A stretch of DNA of 64,000 bases from Amaricoccus solimangrovi. Its GTDB lineage: Bacteria; Pseudomonadota; Alphaproteobacteria; Rhodobacterales; Rhodobacteraceae. Numbering within the stretch: position 1 is the first letter of the stretch; each line of letters opens with the position of its first letter. Where the stretch lies: assembly GCF_006385685.1 (NCBI RefSeq), contig NZ_VFRP01000003.1:248001-312000 (forward strand), given 5' to 3'. This document shows, one piece after another, positions 36,159 to 45,734 of this stretch. Under the pieces are notes generated by a model. It was not told where the DNA came from. It worked only from the letters and a program-made list of their open reading frames with translations, and did not search any database. A program made the translations under genes and the position numbers.

Positions 36159-36971
36159 CTAACGCGGGTCATCGGGATGGGGCGCCGCCGCGAAGCCGCC
36201 GCCGACGACCCGCGCCGCGGTGCTTGCCGGGTCGTCGCGGTCGATCCGCGACAGGACGCGCGGCGCGTGGACGTCGGCGCTGTCGCGCGGGCGGTAGCCG
36301 ATATGGCTCGCCCGGGCATTCGACACGGCGGCGCGCGCGTTGTCGGACGTGCCGTAGATCACCGAGAATCCCACCCGGGGCGCGAGCAGCGCCGCCTCGG
36401 TCAGCCGCAGGCAGTCGGAATAGCTGAGCCAGCTCCAGAGCATCCGCCGGTCGGCGGGCTCCGGGAAGCAGGAACAGATCCTGAGGCAGACGCTCTCGAT
36501 CCCCCACTTGTCCCAGTAGAGGCTCGCCAAATCCTCGGTGAAGGTCTTGGTCAGCCCGTAGAAGGTATCGGGCCGGTGCGGTGCGCGGGTATCGGGCACG
36601 TCCTCCACGGGGTGGAACCCCACCGCGTGGATCGAACTCGCATAGACCACGCGCTTCACCCCGAACTGCCGCGCGCCCTCATAGACGTTGTAGCTCGCGG
36701 GCAGGGTGTCGCGCAGGATCTCGTCGAAGCTCATCTCGCGCGGATGGCCCGCGAAATGCACGATCGCGTCGCAGCCGCGGATCGCGGCGAAGGCCGCCTC
36801 GCGGTCGGAGAGGTCGCACTGGACCAGTTCCTCCCCCGGCGCCGCCTCGCCCATTGGCCTGACGTCGAGCAGGCGAAGCCGACGAGCCAGCGGGCCGAGG
36901 CCCCGGCGCAGGTGGTCGCCGAGGTTGCCCGCGGCGCCGGTGATCAGGATGCGCTCGAATTCGTGGCCCAT
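36159..36971 (-). CDS. NAD-dependent epimerase/dehydratase, uronate dehydrogenase-like
   Basis: A 270-residue extended SDR. The NAD site is ILITGAAGNLGDHLRRGL, the acidic loop VQCDLSDREAAF, and the catalytic YxxxK is in FYGLTKTFTEDLA preceded by VVYASSIHAVG. The order DKWGIESVCLRICSC-PEPADRRMLWSWLSYSD matches what I remember of bacterial uronate dehydrogenases (Udh), which oxidise galacturonate or glucuronate to the aldarolactone. It is 96 bases downstream of the GlpR-type gene on the same strand and ahead of the GNAT gene. Assignment to Udh rather than another sugar epimerase is probable, not certain. Confidence 0.72.
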   Translation of the reverse strand: MGHEFERILITGAAGNLGDHLRRGLGPLARRLRLLDVRPMGEAAPGEELVQCDLSDREAAFAAIRGCDAIVHFAGHPREMSFDEILRDTLPASYNVYEGARQFGVKRVVYASSIHAVGFHPVEDVPDTRAPHRPDTFYGLTKTFTEDLASLYWDKWGIESVCLRICSCFPEPADRRMLWSWLSYSDCLRLTEAALLAPRVGFSVIYGTSDNARAAVSNARASHIGYRPRDSADVHAPRVLSRIDRDDPASTAARVVGGGFAAAPHPDDPR

Positions 36972-37067
36972 GTCGCTCTCCTCCGCCGCCGACGGCTAGC
37001 AGCCGATCACAAATCGCGCGGCGATGGTAGAGCGGGCATGGGCGCTTCGCCCCGGAAAGTCGCGCGG

Positions 37068-37847
37068 CTACCGTCCGCGGGCGAAGTTCTCGACCGTGCG
37101 GATGAAGACGTCGTTGTCCGCGCAGAGCTGCGCGATCGATTTCGGCGGGGTGATGTCGGTGAAGAAGCCGTTGAGATCGGCGAGGCTCGCGATCCGGACC
37201 GGGGCGGCCATCTTGAACTTGGTGTGGTCGGCGACGAGGTAGCTCTTGCGCGCGTTCTTGATGATCGCCTGCGCCACGCGCACCTCGCGGAAGTCGTAGT
37301 CGAGCAGCGAGCCATCGGGATCGACCGCGGCCGAGCCGATGATCGCGTAATCGACCTTGAACTGGCCGATGAACTCCGCCGTCACGTCGCCGACCAGCGC
37401 CCCGTCCGCCCGGCGCAGGATGCCGCCCGCGACGATGACCTCGGAATTGGGCGAGGTCGCGAGGATGTTCGCGACGTTGAGGTTGTTGGTGATCACCATC
37501 AGGTTGCGGTGCTTCAGCAGCGCGCGCGCCACCGCCTCGGTGGTGGTCCCGATGTTCATGAAGATCGAGACCCCGTCCGGGATCTGCTCGGCCACCATGC
37601 GCGCGATCTCGTCCTTCTCGACGGAGGCGAGCGAGCGGCGGTCCTCGTAGCCGAGCGCGATCACGCCCGACGGGATCATCGCCCCGCCATGGACGCGGGT
37701 GAGCTGGCCCACGTCGCAGAGCTCGGCGAGATCGCGGCGGATCGTCTGGGCGGTGACGTTGAAGTGGCTCGCGAGCCCCTCGACCGTGACCTTGCCCGCC
37801 TCGCGCGCGATGGTCAGGATCTCGGAATGGCGAAAGTTCTGGGCCAT
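37068..37847 (-). CDS. glpR: DeoR/GlpR family transcriptional repressor
   Basis: A 259-residue regulator. ATG 37847 starts MAQNFRHSEILTIAREAGKV, then TVEGLASHFNVTAQTIRRDLAELCDVGQLTRVHGGA is the DeoR helix-turn-helix with its HGGA end. The sugar-phosphate sensing domain contains FMNIGTTTEAVARAL and the SDxxxxK-like TADHTKFKM. An earlier in-frame ATG at 37988 would add 47 residues and is not credible. It is divergent from glpK, the usual place of the glycerol-3-phosphate repressor, so GlpR is the likeliest identity; control of the udh-like gene downstream is the alternative. Confidence 0.85.
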   Translation of the reverse strand: MAQNFRHSEILTIAREAGKVTVEGLASHFNVTAQTIRRDLAELCDVGQLTRVHGGAMIPSGVIALGYEDRRSLASVEKDEIARMVAEQIPDGVSIFMNIGTTTEAVARALLKHRNLMVITNNLNVANILATSPNSEVIVAGGILRRADGALVGDVTAEFIGQFKVDYAIIGSAAVDPDGSLLDYDFREVRVAQAIIKNARKSYLVADHTKFKMAAPVRIASLADLNGFFTDITPPKSIAQLCADNDVFIRTVENFARGR

Positions 37848-38025
37848 GGGCTCCCGGCGATTGCTGAAACTGTCATAATTCGCGAGCCTGCCACGCACAA
37901 GCGCCGGCCTCGGCGCGGGAAAATCCTTGCGCGGGTCGGACAGGCCCGTCCCTTTCCGAAGATGGACGACGCGGTCCGGTCGCGTCAATCCGCCGCGCGG
38001 AACATCGCGCCTGCGCGCGGCTGTT

Positions 38026-38054
38026 CTTTCGGCTGACGCCGGGCCGCTTTCGCC
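38026..38054. promoter_or_regulatory. Repeated CTTTCGSC sites in the glpR-glpK gap
   Basis: CTTTCGGC at 38026-38033 and CTTTCGCC at 38047-38054 are spaced by 21 bases, about two turns of the helix, 57 bases upstream of glpK. TTCG-containing half-sites are typical of DeoR-family operators, so this may be where the divergent repressor binds. Confidence 0.35.
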
Positions 38055-38110
38055 GTATCAGAGGAGTGACGCGGCCGCCAGAGCCCGCGCGACCAGGGGG
38101 GGAACCATCG

Positions 38111-39634
38111 ATGAGCCACATCCTCGCGATAGACCAGGGCACGACCTCGACGCGCGCCATCGTCTTCGATGCGAAGCTCGCGCCGCGCGCCTCGGCGCAG
38201 GAGGAGTTTCCGCAGATCTTCCCCCGCTCCGGCTGGGTCGAGCACGATCCCGCCGATCTCTGGTCGACCACCGCCGCCACCTGCCGCGCCGCGATCGAGC
38301 GCGCACGGCTGCGCCCCGCCGACATCGCCGCGATCGGCATCACCAACCAGCGCGAGACGACGCTCGTCTGGGATCGCGCGACCGGGCGGCCGATCCACAA
38401 TGCCATCGTCTGGCAGGATCGCCGCGGGGCGCCACTCTGCGAGAGACTCGCCGCCGAGGGCATGGGCGGGCTCGTCACGGAGCGCACCGGCCTCCTGCTC
38501 GATCCCTATTTCTCCGCGACCAAGCTCAAGTGGCTGCTCGACACCGTCGAGGGGGCGCGGGCGCGGGCGGAGCGGGGAGATCTTCTGTTCGGCACGGTCG
38601 ACTGCTACCTGATCTGGCAGCTCACCGACGGCGCGGTCCATGCGACCGATGCGACCAACGCGGCCCGGACCATGCTCTACGACATCCGGAAAGGGCGTTG
38701 GGATCCCGACCTGCTCGCGCTCTTCGGCGTGCCGGCGGCGATGCTGCCGGAGGTGCGCGACTGCGCCGCCGATTTCGGGACGACGCGGGCCGATCTCTTC
38801 GGCCGCCCGATCCCGATCCTCGGCGTCGCGGGCGACCAGCACGCGGCGACCGTCGGGCAGGCCTGTTTCGGGCCCGGCATGCTCAAATCCACCTATGGCA
38901 CCGGCTGTTTCGCCGTGCTCAACACCGGCGAGACGCTGGTGCCGAGCCGGAACCGGCTGCTCTCCACCATCGCCTACCAGCTCGACGGCAAGCCGACCTA
39001 CGCGCTCGAAGGCTCGATCTTCATCGCGGGCGCGGTCGTGCAATGGCTGCGCGACGGGCTCGGCCTCATCCGGACGGCGGCCGAGACGCAGCCGCTCGCC
39101 GAACGGGCCAATCCGGAGGCGGCGGTCTACCTCGTCCCCGCCTTCACCGGGCTCGGCGCGCCCTACTGGGATCCGGAGGCGCGGGGCGCGATCCTCGGGC
39201 TGACGCGCGACACCGGCCCGGCCGAATTCGCCCGCGCCGCGCTCGAGAGCGTCGCCTTCCAGACGCGCGACCTCTGGGAGGCGATGCGCGACGACTGGGC
39301 CTCGACCGGCGCGGCGGCCGGAACCGCGACGCTCCGGGTCGACGGCGGCATGTCCGCCTCCGATTTCGCGATGCAGGCGCTCGCCGACATCCTCGGCGCG
39401 CCGGTGGACCGGCCGAAGGTCATCGAGACCACGGCGCTCGGGGCGGGATGGCTTGCGGGCATGCGCGCGGGGCTGTATCCGGGACCGGCCGAATTCGCGG
39501 CGTCCTGGGCTCTCGAGCGCCGCTTCGAGCCAGAGATGCCGAAGGACCGGCGCGAGAGCAAATACGCGGGCTGGCGCGACGCCGTTTCCCGCGTTCTGGT
39601 GAAGCGCCCCGAGGCGAGGGAAGAGGAAACATGA
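38111..39634 (+). CDS. glpK: Glycerol kinase
   Basis: A 507-residue FGGY-family kinase that phosphorylates glycerol to sn-glycerol 3-phosphate. [19 protein letters not shown] is the N-terminal phosphate loop, [15 protein letters not shown] and NAIVWQDRR the glycerol-site segments, GVAGDQHAA contains the catalytic aspartate, and [14 protein letters not shown] and [11 protein letters not shown] complete the ATP site. ATG 38111 has a purine-rich GGGGGGAA upstream. Its stop overlaps the start of gap (ATGA). No glpD or glycerol facilitator gene is in the window. Confidence 0.97.
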   Translation: MSHILAIDQGTTSTRAIVFDAKLAPRASAQEEFPQIFPRSGWVEHDPADLWSTTAATCRAAIERARLRPADIAAIGITNQRETTLVWDRATGRPIHNAIVWQDRRGAPLCERLAAEGMGGLVTERTGLLLDPYFSATKLKWLLDTVEGARARAERGDLLFGTVDCYLIWQLTDGAVHATDATNAARTMLYDIRKGRWDPDLLALFGVPAAMLPEVRDCAADFGTTRADLFGRPIPILGVAGDQHAATVGQACFGPGMLKSTYGTGCFAVLNTGETLVPSRNRLLSTIAYQLDGKPTYALEGSIFIAGAVVQWLRDGLGLIRTAAETQPLAERANPEAAVYLVPAFTGLGAPYWDPEARGAILGLTRDTGPAEFARAALESVAFQTRDLWEAMRDDWASTGAAAGTATLRVDGGMSASDFAMQALADILGAPVDRPKVIETTALGAGWLAGMRAGLYPGPAEFAASWALERRFEPEMPKDRRESKYAGWRDAVSRVLVKRPEAREEET

Positions 39635-40632
39635 CGGTCAAGGTTGCAATCAACGGCTTCGGGCGCATCGGGCGCAACGTTCTGCGCGCCATCATCGAGT
39701 CCGGCCGGACCGACATCGAGGTGGTGGCGATCAACGACCTCGGCCCGGTCGAGACCAACGCGCACCTGATCCGCTACGACTCCGTGCACGGCCGCTTCCC
39801 GGGCACCGTCTCCGTCTCGGGCGACACGATCGACGTCGGCCGCGGCCCGATCAAGGTGACGGCGATCCGCAACCCGGCCGAACTGCCCTGGGGCGACGTC
39901 GACGTGGCGCTGGAATGCACCGGCATCTTCACCGACAAGGAGAAGGCGAAGGTCCATCTCGAGAACGGCTCGAAGCGCGTCCTCGTCTCCGCCCCGTCCG
40001 CGGGCGCCGACAAGACCATCGTCTTCGGCGTGAACGACAAGACGCTGACCAAGGACGACCTCGTCGTCTCCAACGCCTCCTGCACGACGAACTGCCTCTC
40101 GCCCGTCGCCTATGTCCTCGACCGTGAGTTCGGGATCGAGAAGGGCTTCATGACCACGATCCACAGCTACACGGGCGACCAGCCGACGCTCGACACGATG
40201 CACAAGGATCTCTACCGCGCCCGCGCCGCCGCGCTCTCGATGATCCCGACCTCGACCGGCGCCGCCAAGGCAGTGGGCCTCGTGCTGCCGGAACTGAACG
40301 GCAAGCTCGACGGCGTGGCGATCCGCGTGCCGACCCCGAACGTCTCGGTCGTGGACCTGGTCTTCATCGCGAAGAAGGCGACCTCGGTCGAGGCGGTCAA
40401 CGCCGCGATCAGGGAAGCGGCGGACGGGGAGCTCAAGGGCATCCTCGGCTACACGACCGAGAAGCTCGTTTCCTCGGACTTCAACCACGACAGCCACTCG
40501 TCGGTCTTCCACATGGACCAGACCAAGGTGATGGACGGGACCATGGTCCGCATCCTGACCTGGTACGACAACGAATGGGGCTTCTCGAACCGCATGGGCG
40601 ACACCGCCGTCGCGCTCGGCAAGCTGATCTGA
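39631..40632 (+). CDS. gap: Glyceraldehyde-3-phosphate dehydrogenase, type I
   Basis: A 333-residue NAD-dependent enzyme of glycolysis/gluconeogenesis. [16 protein letters not shown] binds [17 protein letters not shown] holds the catalytic cysteine (about residue 152) and [11 protein letters not shown] the catalytic histidine. The end [16 protein letters not shown] is standard. It is translated with glpK through a 4-base overlap, so glycerol use and lower glycolysis are produced from one message, which is unusual. A terminator follows at 40661. Confidence 0.98.
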   Translation: MTVKVAINGFGRIGRNVLRAIIESGRTDIEVVAINDLGPVETNAHLIRYDSVHGRFPGTVSVSGDTIDVGRGPIKVTAIRNPAELPWGDVDVALECTGIFTDKEKAKVHLENGSKRVLVSAPSAGADKTIVFGVNDKTLTKDDLVVSNASCTTNCLSPVAYVLDREFGIEKGFMTTIHSYTGDQPTLDTMHKDLYRARAAALSMIPTSTGAAKAVGLVLPELNGKLDGVAIRVPTPNVSVVDLVFIAKKATSVEAVNAAIREAADGELKGILGYTTEKLVSSDFNHDSHSSVFHMDQTKVMDGTMVRILTWYDNEWGFSNRMGDTAVALGKLI

Positions 40633-40660
40633 CGGCAGGGGGCCTCGCCTCCGGACCGGG

Positions 40661-40683
40661 AAGGGCCGCGCGACGCGGCCCTT
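40661..40683 (+). terminator. Terminator of glpK-gap
   Basis: AAGGGCCGCG (40661-40670) and CGCGGCCCTT (40674-40683) form a perfect 10-bp stem with a CGA loop, followed by TCTATTT. It lies 28 bases after the gap stop and may also slow readthrough from the convergent patatin-like gene. Confidence 0.85.
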
Positions 40684-40684
40684 T

Positions 40685-43633
40685 CTATTTCCGCCCGGCG
40701 GGTGGCGGGCAGCGCGTCGGATCCTCCTTGCCGAAGGCCCCGAGCAGCGCCTGCCAGCGCGCGCAATGGGTAGAGGCGACGCCCTGTTCCGGGCCTTCCG
40801 CCAGCGTCCAGTCCCAGACCGTCCCGACATCGCCCTTGAAAGGCACGGGGTCACGCGCATGCAGAGCGGTCAGGAGACGCCGGGTGTCGGAATCCGTCAG
40901 CGTCCGGCGCTGCTCCCTGTCGGCGGGATTCCTGAAGGCCAGGGAGCCCGGCAGCAGCCAGTGCGTCCCGATGCCGTCGCGCAGCACCGGGGGCATCGCG
41001 ATCTCGTGCGGCACGATCTCGGACTGGTGCTCATGGTAGAGCGGGATCAGGTCGCGCAGGATCTCGGCCTCCAGCGCCAGCCCCATCTGCCCCCCCGCCG
41101 CCTGCACCGACTGCAGCCCGAAGCTCTCCTCGTAGGCCCCGTTCCCCGCCGAGGCGTCGGCGATGACGACATGCAGCGCCGGCCAGGGCCCGGTTCCGCC
41201 GGGCCGGGGCGAGAGCTCGTCCCGGAGCGCGAGGTAGAGCGTCACCGTCCCGCGGTTCTCCACCGTGCCGCCGTCCGTCACGTAGAAGCGGTTCTGGTAT
41301 TTCGGCCCGATCTCGTCGATGGCCGCGTCGGGAAAGACCGGCGGGAAGTTCGCGCTCAACGCGGCGGCGCGGGCGACCGACATCTCCGGATCGTTGATCG
41401 TCGCGAAACGCAGGTCGCCGGGTCGCTGTTCCGGGGAGTCCGCGGCGGCCGGCAGGTTGGTCAGCACCAGCCGTCCTCCGACGCCGTCCGTGGAGCAGGG
41501 CGCGTCTCGCGCGATCTCCGCGAGGCTGCCCTTCTCCTTCGTCGTGCACTGGCCGAGCATCCCGGTGTTGAGGATCAGGCCGAAAGGCACCTTCTCCATC
41601 CCGCCGGCCCCGAGTTCGCGCACGAAGCTTTCCGCGAGCAGGCTGCCGAAACGCACCCGGGCCGGGATCCACCCCTCCGAGGCCCCGACCGTCCCCGGCT
41701 CCGCGGGCTCGTTCCCGACGTGGGTCCGCCAGCGCCAGCCGGCGAAGGCGACGTTCGCGTCGCTCGCGCCCCGCGCGACCTGGGCGATGTAGGGCTCGGC
41801 CATCGCCGTCTCGAAGACGTCCCAGGCCGGGCCGAGCTCGCCACCGGGCGGCAGGGGCCTGCGAAGCTCGTCCGCGCGCAGCGCGAAATAGGCGAGCGCG
41901 GCGCTGCCGCCCGAGACGCCGCTCGCCAAGACCACCCGGCAGATCAGATCCCGCTCCGCCAGCCCGCGCAGCACCGAGGCGGTGTAGAGCGCGGCGCGCG
42001 TGCCGCCGCCCGAGGCCGCGACGGCGATCCGCGGATCCTCCGGCCCGAGCGCGGGGCAGGGATCGGCCTCCGCCACCGCGCGCAGCCTCTTCCGGAGATC
42101 CTCGGCGCCTTGCGAGGTTTCCCAGCCCGGGACGCCATCCAGGCCCTTCCAGTCCGCGTCGAGCCGCCCGTCGCCCAGCAGGAGCGGCGTCGGGTCGAGG
42201 TTGAGATGCGCCTCCTTCACGATCGAGAGCTCGGCCGGCTGCGTGGTCGAGAGGAAGCCGAAGGCCGCCGGGGCGCCGATGCAGACGAGTGCGACGCCTC
42301 CGGTGATGCCGGGATAGGCGAGCGCCGCCCGGAGCAAGTCGCGCACCCTCGGCAGCGGATCGCGGGGACCGGGCCGGGGCATCGTCTCGATCTGGGCGCG
42401 GATCCTCGCCAGCGCCTCCGCGGGGGTGAGGAAATAGAGCGCGATCTGGTCCCGGGGCTCCGCGTAGAGCGATTCGTAGGCGCCCTGAAGCCGCAGCCGG
42501 CCGGCGCCATGCAGCGCGATGAGCCGGTCGTGGTTCCGGATCGGGCTCAGATCCATCTTCGCGCCCGCCGCCGGTGCGAAATCGTAGGGGATCGCGGTGA
42601 CGAATCCGTCGCTCCCGGCCAGCAGCCGCAGGAAGCGCCGCGCCAGCAGGATGTCGGCCCAGAACCCGTAGAACCAGGCCAGCGCGTAGGCGAAGAGCAG
42701 ATAGCCGACGAGGGTTCCGCCCGTCGCAGGCGCGGCGAAGACATAGGTGATGTAATGCACGCCCATCAGCCGCGCGAGCGCCAGCGCCACGACGACCGCG
42801 CTCACCGTCCATTGCGGACCGACGAAGCAGAGCCGCCCCAGCGTGTTCAGGATTTCCATCAACCGCTCGTAGAGCGCGCCGAGCAGCAGGAAAGCCCAGG
42901 TGACGAGGGTCAGCGTGACGAACCACCACCACATCGACGCCTCCGGCACGATCAGCGCGACGAAGGCCCCCGGCAGCAGCAGTTGCAGCGGATAGCGCAG
43001 CGGCGTCAGCGCGAGGCTTGCGAGGAAGGCCAGCGCGCTCCGGCCGCCGCCATAGTCGTAGCGGTCGTTCGGGGGGAAGAGCTCCGCCTGGCCGAGCGTC
43101 GAGGGCAGCGGATCGTCGGGGATCGGCCGCGTCGACCAGCGGCTGCTCAGTTCCGCGACCAGAAGCCCGACCGAAAGCTGGACCACGAGCACGGGGCCGA
43201 CATGCACCCGCGCGGGGCGGAACAGGGCGAATTCCGGCATCGCCGTCGATGCGATGAGCAGGGCGCCGAGCAGGAGCAGGATCGCCACGTAGCCGAGCAG
43301 CAGATAGGCCCGCCGCCGCCGGGAGCCCGCGACGAAGGCGTGAAGCCCCGCGAGAAGCGCGAAGCCGAGCAGGCACAGCGCGACATTGGTGGCCGACCAG
43401 TCGAGGGCCGGGCCGAGCGTCACCCCCACGACCATCCAGGCGGCGAGGAACGGGATGAACCAGGGATGATCCGCCGGGGCCACCACCTGCCACGGGAGGG
43501 GGCGCGCCTCCGACAGCGGCCTGAGCAGGCGCGCGTCCCACCGGCGCCACCCGCGCACCAGCCATCTGACGACCGCGCCCAGCCCGTCGGGGGCGTCGCC
43601 CTTCGCCGAAGGGGACGGTCCATGTGCGACCAT
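40685..43633 (-). CDS. Large membrane protein with patatin-like phospholipase domain
   Basis: A 982-residue protein in two parts. Residues about 45-340 hold roughly seven membrane helices (for example WFIPFLAAWMVVGVTLG, AYLLLGYVAILLLLGALLI, LVGYLLFAYALAWFYGF) and another hydrophobic helix lies near 450. From about 535 a patatin domain follows: oxyanion loop ASGGGTRAALY (near 543), nucleophile elbow GVSGGS (Ser near 573) and the dyad aspartate in YVTDGGTVENRG (near 787), all intact. It should be a membrane-bound serine lipase or acyl hydrolase of unknown substrate. ATG 43633 is used because CGGAG lies eight bases upstream; GTG 43666 lacks one. It stands alone between gap and tRNA-Leu. Confidence 0.85.
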   Translation of the reverse strand: MVAHGPSPSAKGDAPDGLGAVVRWLVRGWRRWDARLLRPLSEARPLPWQVVAPADHPWFIPFLAAWMVVGVTLGPALDWSATNVALCLLGFALLAGLHAFVAGSRRRRAYLLLGYVAILLLLGALLIASTAMPEFALFRPARVHVGPVLVVQLSVGLLVAELSSRWSTRPIPDDPLPSTLGQAELFPPNDRYDYGGGRSALAFLASLALTPLRYPLQLLLPGAFVALIVPEASMWWWFVTLTLVTWAFLLLGALYERLMEILNTLGRLCFVGPQWTVSAVVVALALARLMGVHYITYVFAAPATGGTLVGYLLFAYALAWFYGFWADILLARRFLRLLAGSDGFVTAIPYDFAPAAGAKMDLSPIRNHDRLIALHGAGRLRLQGAYESLYAEPRDQIALYFLTPAEALARIRAQIETMPRPGPRDPLPRVRDLLRAALAYPGITGGVALVCIGAPAAFGFLSTTQPAELSIVKEAHLNLDPTPLLLGDGRLDADWKGLDGVPGWETSQGAEDLRKRLRAVAEADPCPALGPEDPRIAVAASGGGTRAALYTASVLRGLAERDLICRVVLASGVSGGSAALAYFALRADELRRPLPPGGELGPAWDVFETAMAEPYIAQVARGASDANVAFAGWRWRTHVGNEPAEPGTVGASEGWIPARVRFGSLLAESFVRELGAGGMEKVPFGLILNTGMLGQCTTKEKGSLAEIARDAPCSTDGVGGRLVLTNLPAAADSPEQRPGDLRFATINDPEMSVARAAALSANFPPVFPDAAIDEIGPKYQNRFYVTDGGTVENRGTVTLYLALRDELSPRPGGTGPWPALHVVIADASAGNGAYEESFGLQSVQAAGGQMGLALEAEILRDLIPLYHEHQSEIVPHEIAMPPVLRDGIGTHWLLPGSLAFRNPADREQRRTLTDSDTRRLLTALHARDPVPFKGDVGTVWDWTLAEGPEQGVASTHCARWQALLGAFGKEDPTRCPPPAGRK

Positions 43634-43810
43634 GGGAAGACTCCGGGACGATGCGCGGAGAGGCACGCGTTGAAATATGCCGTGACTTCGGCAGGATACA
43701 TGAATCGGCGCGTGCGTTCAATCGGGCCGGCCTTCCGGCTCTGGACTTGCTCCCGCCGCGCCCTTAGGGTGCCGGCGGTTCGGGCTCCCCGGAACCTGGG
43801 ACCATGGATC

Positions 43811-43894
43811 GCGGGCGTGGCGGAATGGTAGACGCAGGGGTCTCAAACACCCCCGCCGCAAGGCGTGTCGGTTCGACTCCGACCGCCCGCACCA
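43811..43894 (+). tRNA. tRNA-Leu (anticodon CAA)
   Basis: Acceptor GCGGGCG (43811-43817) pairs with CGCCCGC (43884-43890), followed by A and encoded CCA. The anticodon stem GGGGT/ACCCC encloses CTCAAAC, giving CAA for UUG codons. The variable arm is long (CGCCGCAAGGCGT), as in class II leucine tRNAs, and the T-arm has GGTTCGACTCC. Confidence 0.97.
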
Positions 43895-43920
43895 GGGTTC
43901 TTCGGGCCGGGCCGGCGCGG

Positions 43921-44682
43921 TCAGCGCTTCTCCGGCTCGCGGGTGCTCGCCGTGACGTAGTTGACCGAGAGATCCCGGTCCGAGACGCGCCAGCTCCAGC
44001 TCAGCGGATTGAAGACGAAGCCCTTCGCGTCGACCGGCGTCAGCCCGGCGCCCTCGATCAGCGCGCGCAATTCGTCGGGCGTCAGGAACTTGCGCCAGTC
44101 GTGCGTGCCCTTGGGCAGCCAGCGCATCACATGTTCCGCCCCGAGGATCGCGACCGCGTAGCTCTTCGGGTTGCGGTTGATCGTCGAGCAGATCATCAGC
44201 CCGCCCGGTCGCAGCAGATCATGGCAGGCGCGCAGATAGGCGGGCGGGTCGGCCACGTGCTCGACCACCTCCATGTTGAGCACGACGTCGAAGACCTCCC
44301 CCGCCTCGGCCAGCGCCTCGGCCGTCGTGTGGCGGTAGTCGATCTCGAGCCCCGACTGCTCCGCGTGGATCCGCGCGACGGGAATGTTGCGCGCCGCCGC
44401 GTCCGCGCCGGTCACCTTCGCCCCGAGCCGCGCCATCGGCTCGCTCAGCAGCCCCCCGCCGCAGCCGATGTCGAGCAGCCGCAGCCCGGCGAAGGGCCGG
44501 TTTCCCTTCGGGTCGCGGCCGAACTGCGCCGCGATCTGGCCGATCACATAATCGAGACGGCAGGGGTTCATCATGTGGAGCGGCTTGAACTTGCCCGCCG
44601 GATCCCACCATTCCGCCGCCATCGCCTCGAATTTCGCGACCTCGGCCGGATCTACCGTTTCCCCTGAGGGCGTTGCACTCAT
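43921..44682 (-). CDS. ubiG: Ubiquinone biosynthesis O-methyltransferase UbiG
   Basis: A 253-residue class I methyltransferase that carries out both O-methylations in ubiquinone synthesis. [31 protein letters not shown] is the characteristic opening, [20 protein letters not shown] the SAM motif [12 protein letters not shown] the post-motif and [30 protein letters not shown] the family-specific stretch that contacts membrane and substrate. ATG 44682 has GGAAAG upstream. It is divergent from pip with 52 bases between starts. Confidence 0.96.
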   Translation of the reverse strand: MSATPSGETVDPAEVAKFEAMAAEWWDPAGKFKPLHMMNPCRLDYVIGQIAAQFGRDPKGNRPFAGLRLLDIGCGGGLLSEPMARLGAKVTGADAAARNIPVARIHAEQSGLEIDYRHTTAEALAEAGEVFDVVLNMEVVEHVADPPAYLRACHDLLRPGGLMICSTINRNPKSYAVAILGAEHVMRWLPKGTHDWRKFLTPDELRALIEGAGLTPVDAKGFVFNPLSWSWRVSDRDLSVNYVTASTREPEKR

Positions 44683-44734
44683 CTTTCCAACCTGCGATGA
44701 TCCACGGGCCTCGACCGGATACACCAACACGCCC

Positions 44735-45724
44735 ATGAAAGAAAACCTGAACCCGGGCGGCCCCGGCCAGCGTGGCGGCCTCTACGCGCCCATCGAGCCC
44801 TTTCGTCAGCAGGTCATGGACATGCCTGGCGGACACCGGATCTATGTGGAGCAATGCGGCAACCCCGACGGGGTTCCCGTCGTCGTGCTGCATGGTGGCC
44901 CCGGAGGCGGCTGCTCACCCGGCATGCGCCGCTTCTTCGACCCCGCGCATTATCGGGTGATCCTGTTCGACCAGCGCGGCTGCGGCCGCTCGCAGCCCTC
45001 GGCCTCGGTCGAGAACAACACCACCTGGGATCTCGTCGCCGATATCGAGCGGATCCGCGAGGCCTGCGGGATCGACCGCTGGATCGTCTTCGGTGGATCC
45101 TGGGGCGCCTGCCTGGCGCTCGTCTACGCGCAGACGCATCCGGAGCGCGCCGCCGCGCTCGTGCTGCGCGGCGTCTTCACGATGACCCAGGGCGAGCTCG
45201 ACTGGTTCTACGGCGGCGGGGCCGGCGCCTTCTGGCCGGAGCAGTGGGCGACCTTCTCCGGCATGGTCCCGCGCGAGGAACGCTCGGACCTGATCGCCGC
45301 CTATCACCGCCGGCTCTTCTCCGGCGACACCGCCGAGCAGGCGCGTTTCGCCCGCGCCTGGGCGGGCTGGGAAAGCGCGCTCGCCGTGCTCGACCCGGGC
45401 GAGGGGCGCGGCTCGCCTTCCGGCGCCTACGCGCTCGCCTTCGCGCGGCTCGAGAACCACTATTTCATCAACGGCGGTTTTCTCGACGGCGACGGGCACA
45501 TCCTGCGCCACATGGGGCGGATCGCCGCCGTGCCCGGTTACATCGTCCAGGGCCGCTACGACATGATCTGCCCGCCGCACACGGCCCATGCGCTGCATCG
45601 CGCCTGGCCCGGCTCGTCGCTGCGCATGATCCCGACCGCGGGCCATGCGCTCTCGGAGCCGGGGATTAGCGCGGAACTGGTCGCGATCATGGACCAGCTG
45701 CGCGCCGGTCGCCCCGGCCGCTGA
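44735..45724 (+). CDS. pip: Prolyl aminopeptidase
   Basis: A 329-residue alpha/beta hydrolase that removes N-terminal proline from peptides. The oxyanion region is [21 protein letters not shown], the nucleophile elbow [17 protein letters not shown] (catalytic Ser in GGSWG), and the histidine is in [24 protein letters not shown] is the family signature. Residues of the cap domain that bind the substrate amino group (glutamates in [16 protein letters not shown] region) are present. No signal peptide, so cytoplasmic. The start lies 52 bases from ubiG, with no clear Shine-Dalgarno sequence. Confidence 0.95.
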   Translation: MKENLNPGGPGQRGGLYAPIEPFRQQVMDMPGGHRIYVEQCGNPDGVPVVVLHGGPGGGCSPGMRRFFDPAHYRVILFDQRGCGRSQPSASVENNTTWDLVADIERIREACGIDRWIVFGGSWGACLALVYAQTHPERAAALVLRGVFTMTQGELDWFYGGGAGAFWPEQWATFSGMVPREERSDLIAAYHRRLFSGDTAEQARFARAWAGWESALAVLDPGEGRGSPSGAYALAFARLENHYFINGGFLDGDGHILRHMGRIAAVPGYIVQGRYDMICPPHTAHALHRAWPGSSLRMIPTAGHALSEPGISAELVAIMDQLRAGRPGR

Positions 45725-45734
45725 GCCGCCGGCC

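Noticed and set aside
40685-43633. Patatin as a CBASS-type phage-defence effector
   Set aside because: No cGAS/DncV-like cyclase, HORMA, TRIP13 or ubiquitin-like gene is nearby; flanking genes are gap and tRNA-Leu, and the protein is a large membrane protein.
40766-43831. Plus-strand open frame of 1021 codons opposite the patatin-like gene
   Set aside because: Same kind of shadow; the patatin catalytic motifs are intact on the minus strand.
43811-43894. tRNA with anticodon TCA (selenocysteine-like)
   Set aside because: That reading shifts the anticodon stem by one base. The better stem GGGGT/ACCCC gives CAA and a standard leucine tRNA with a long variable arm.
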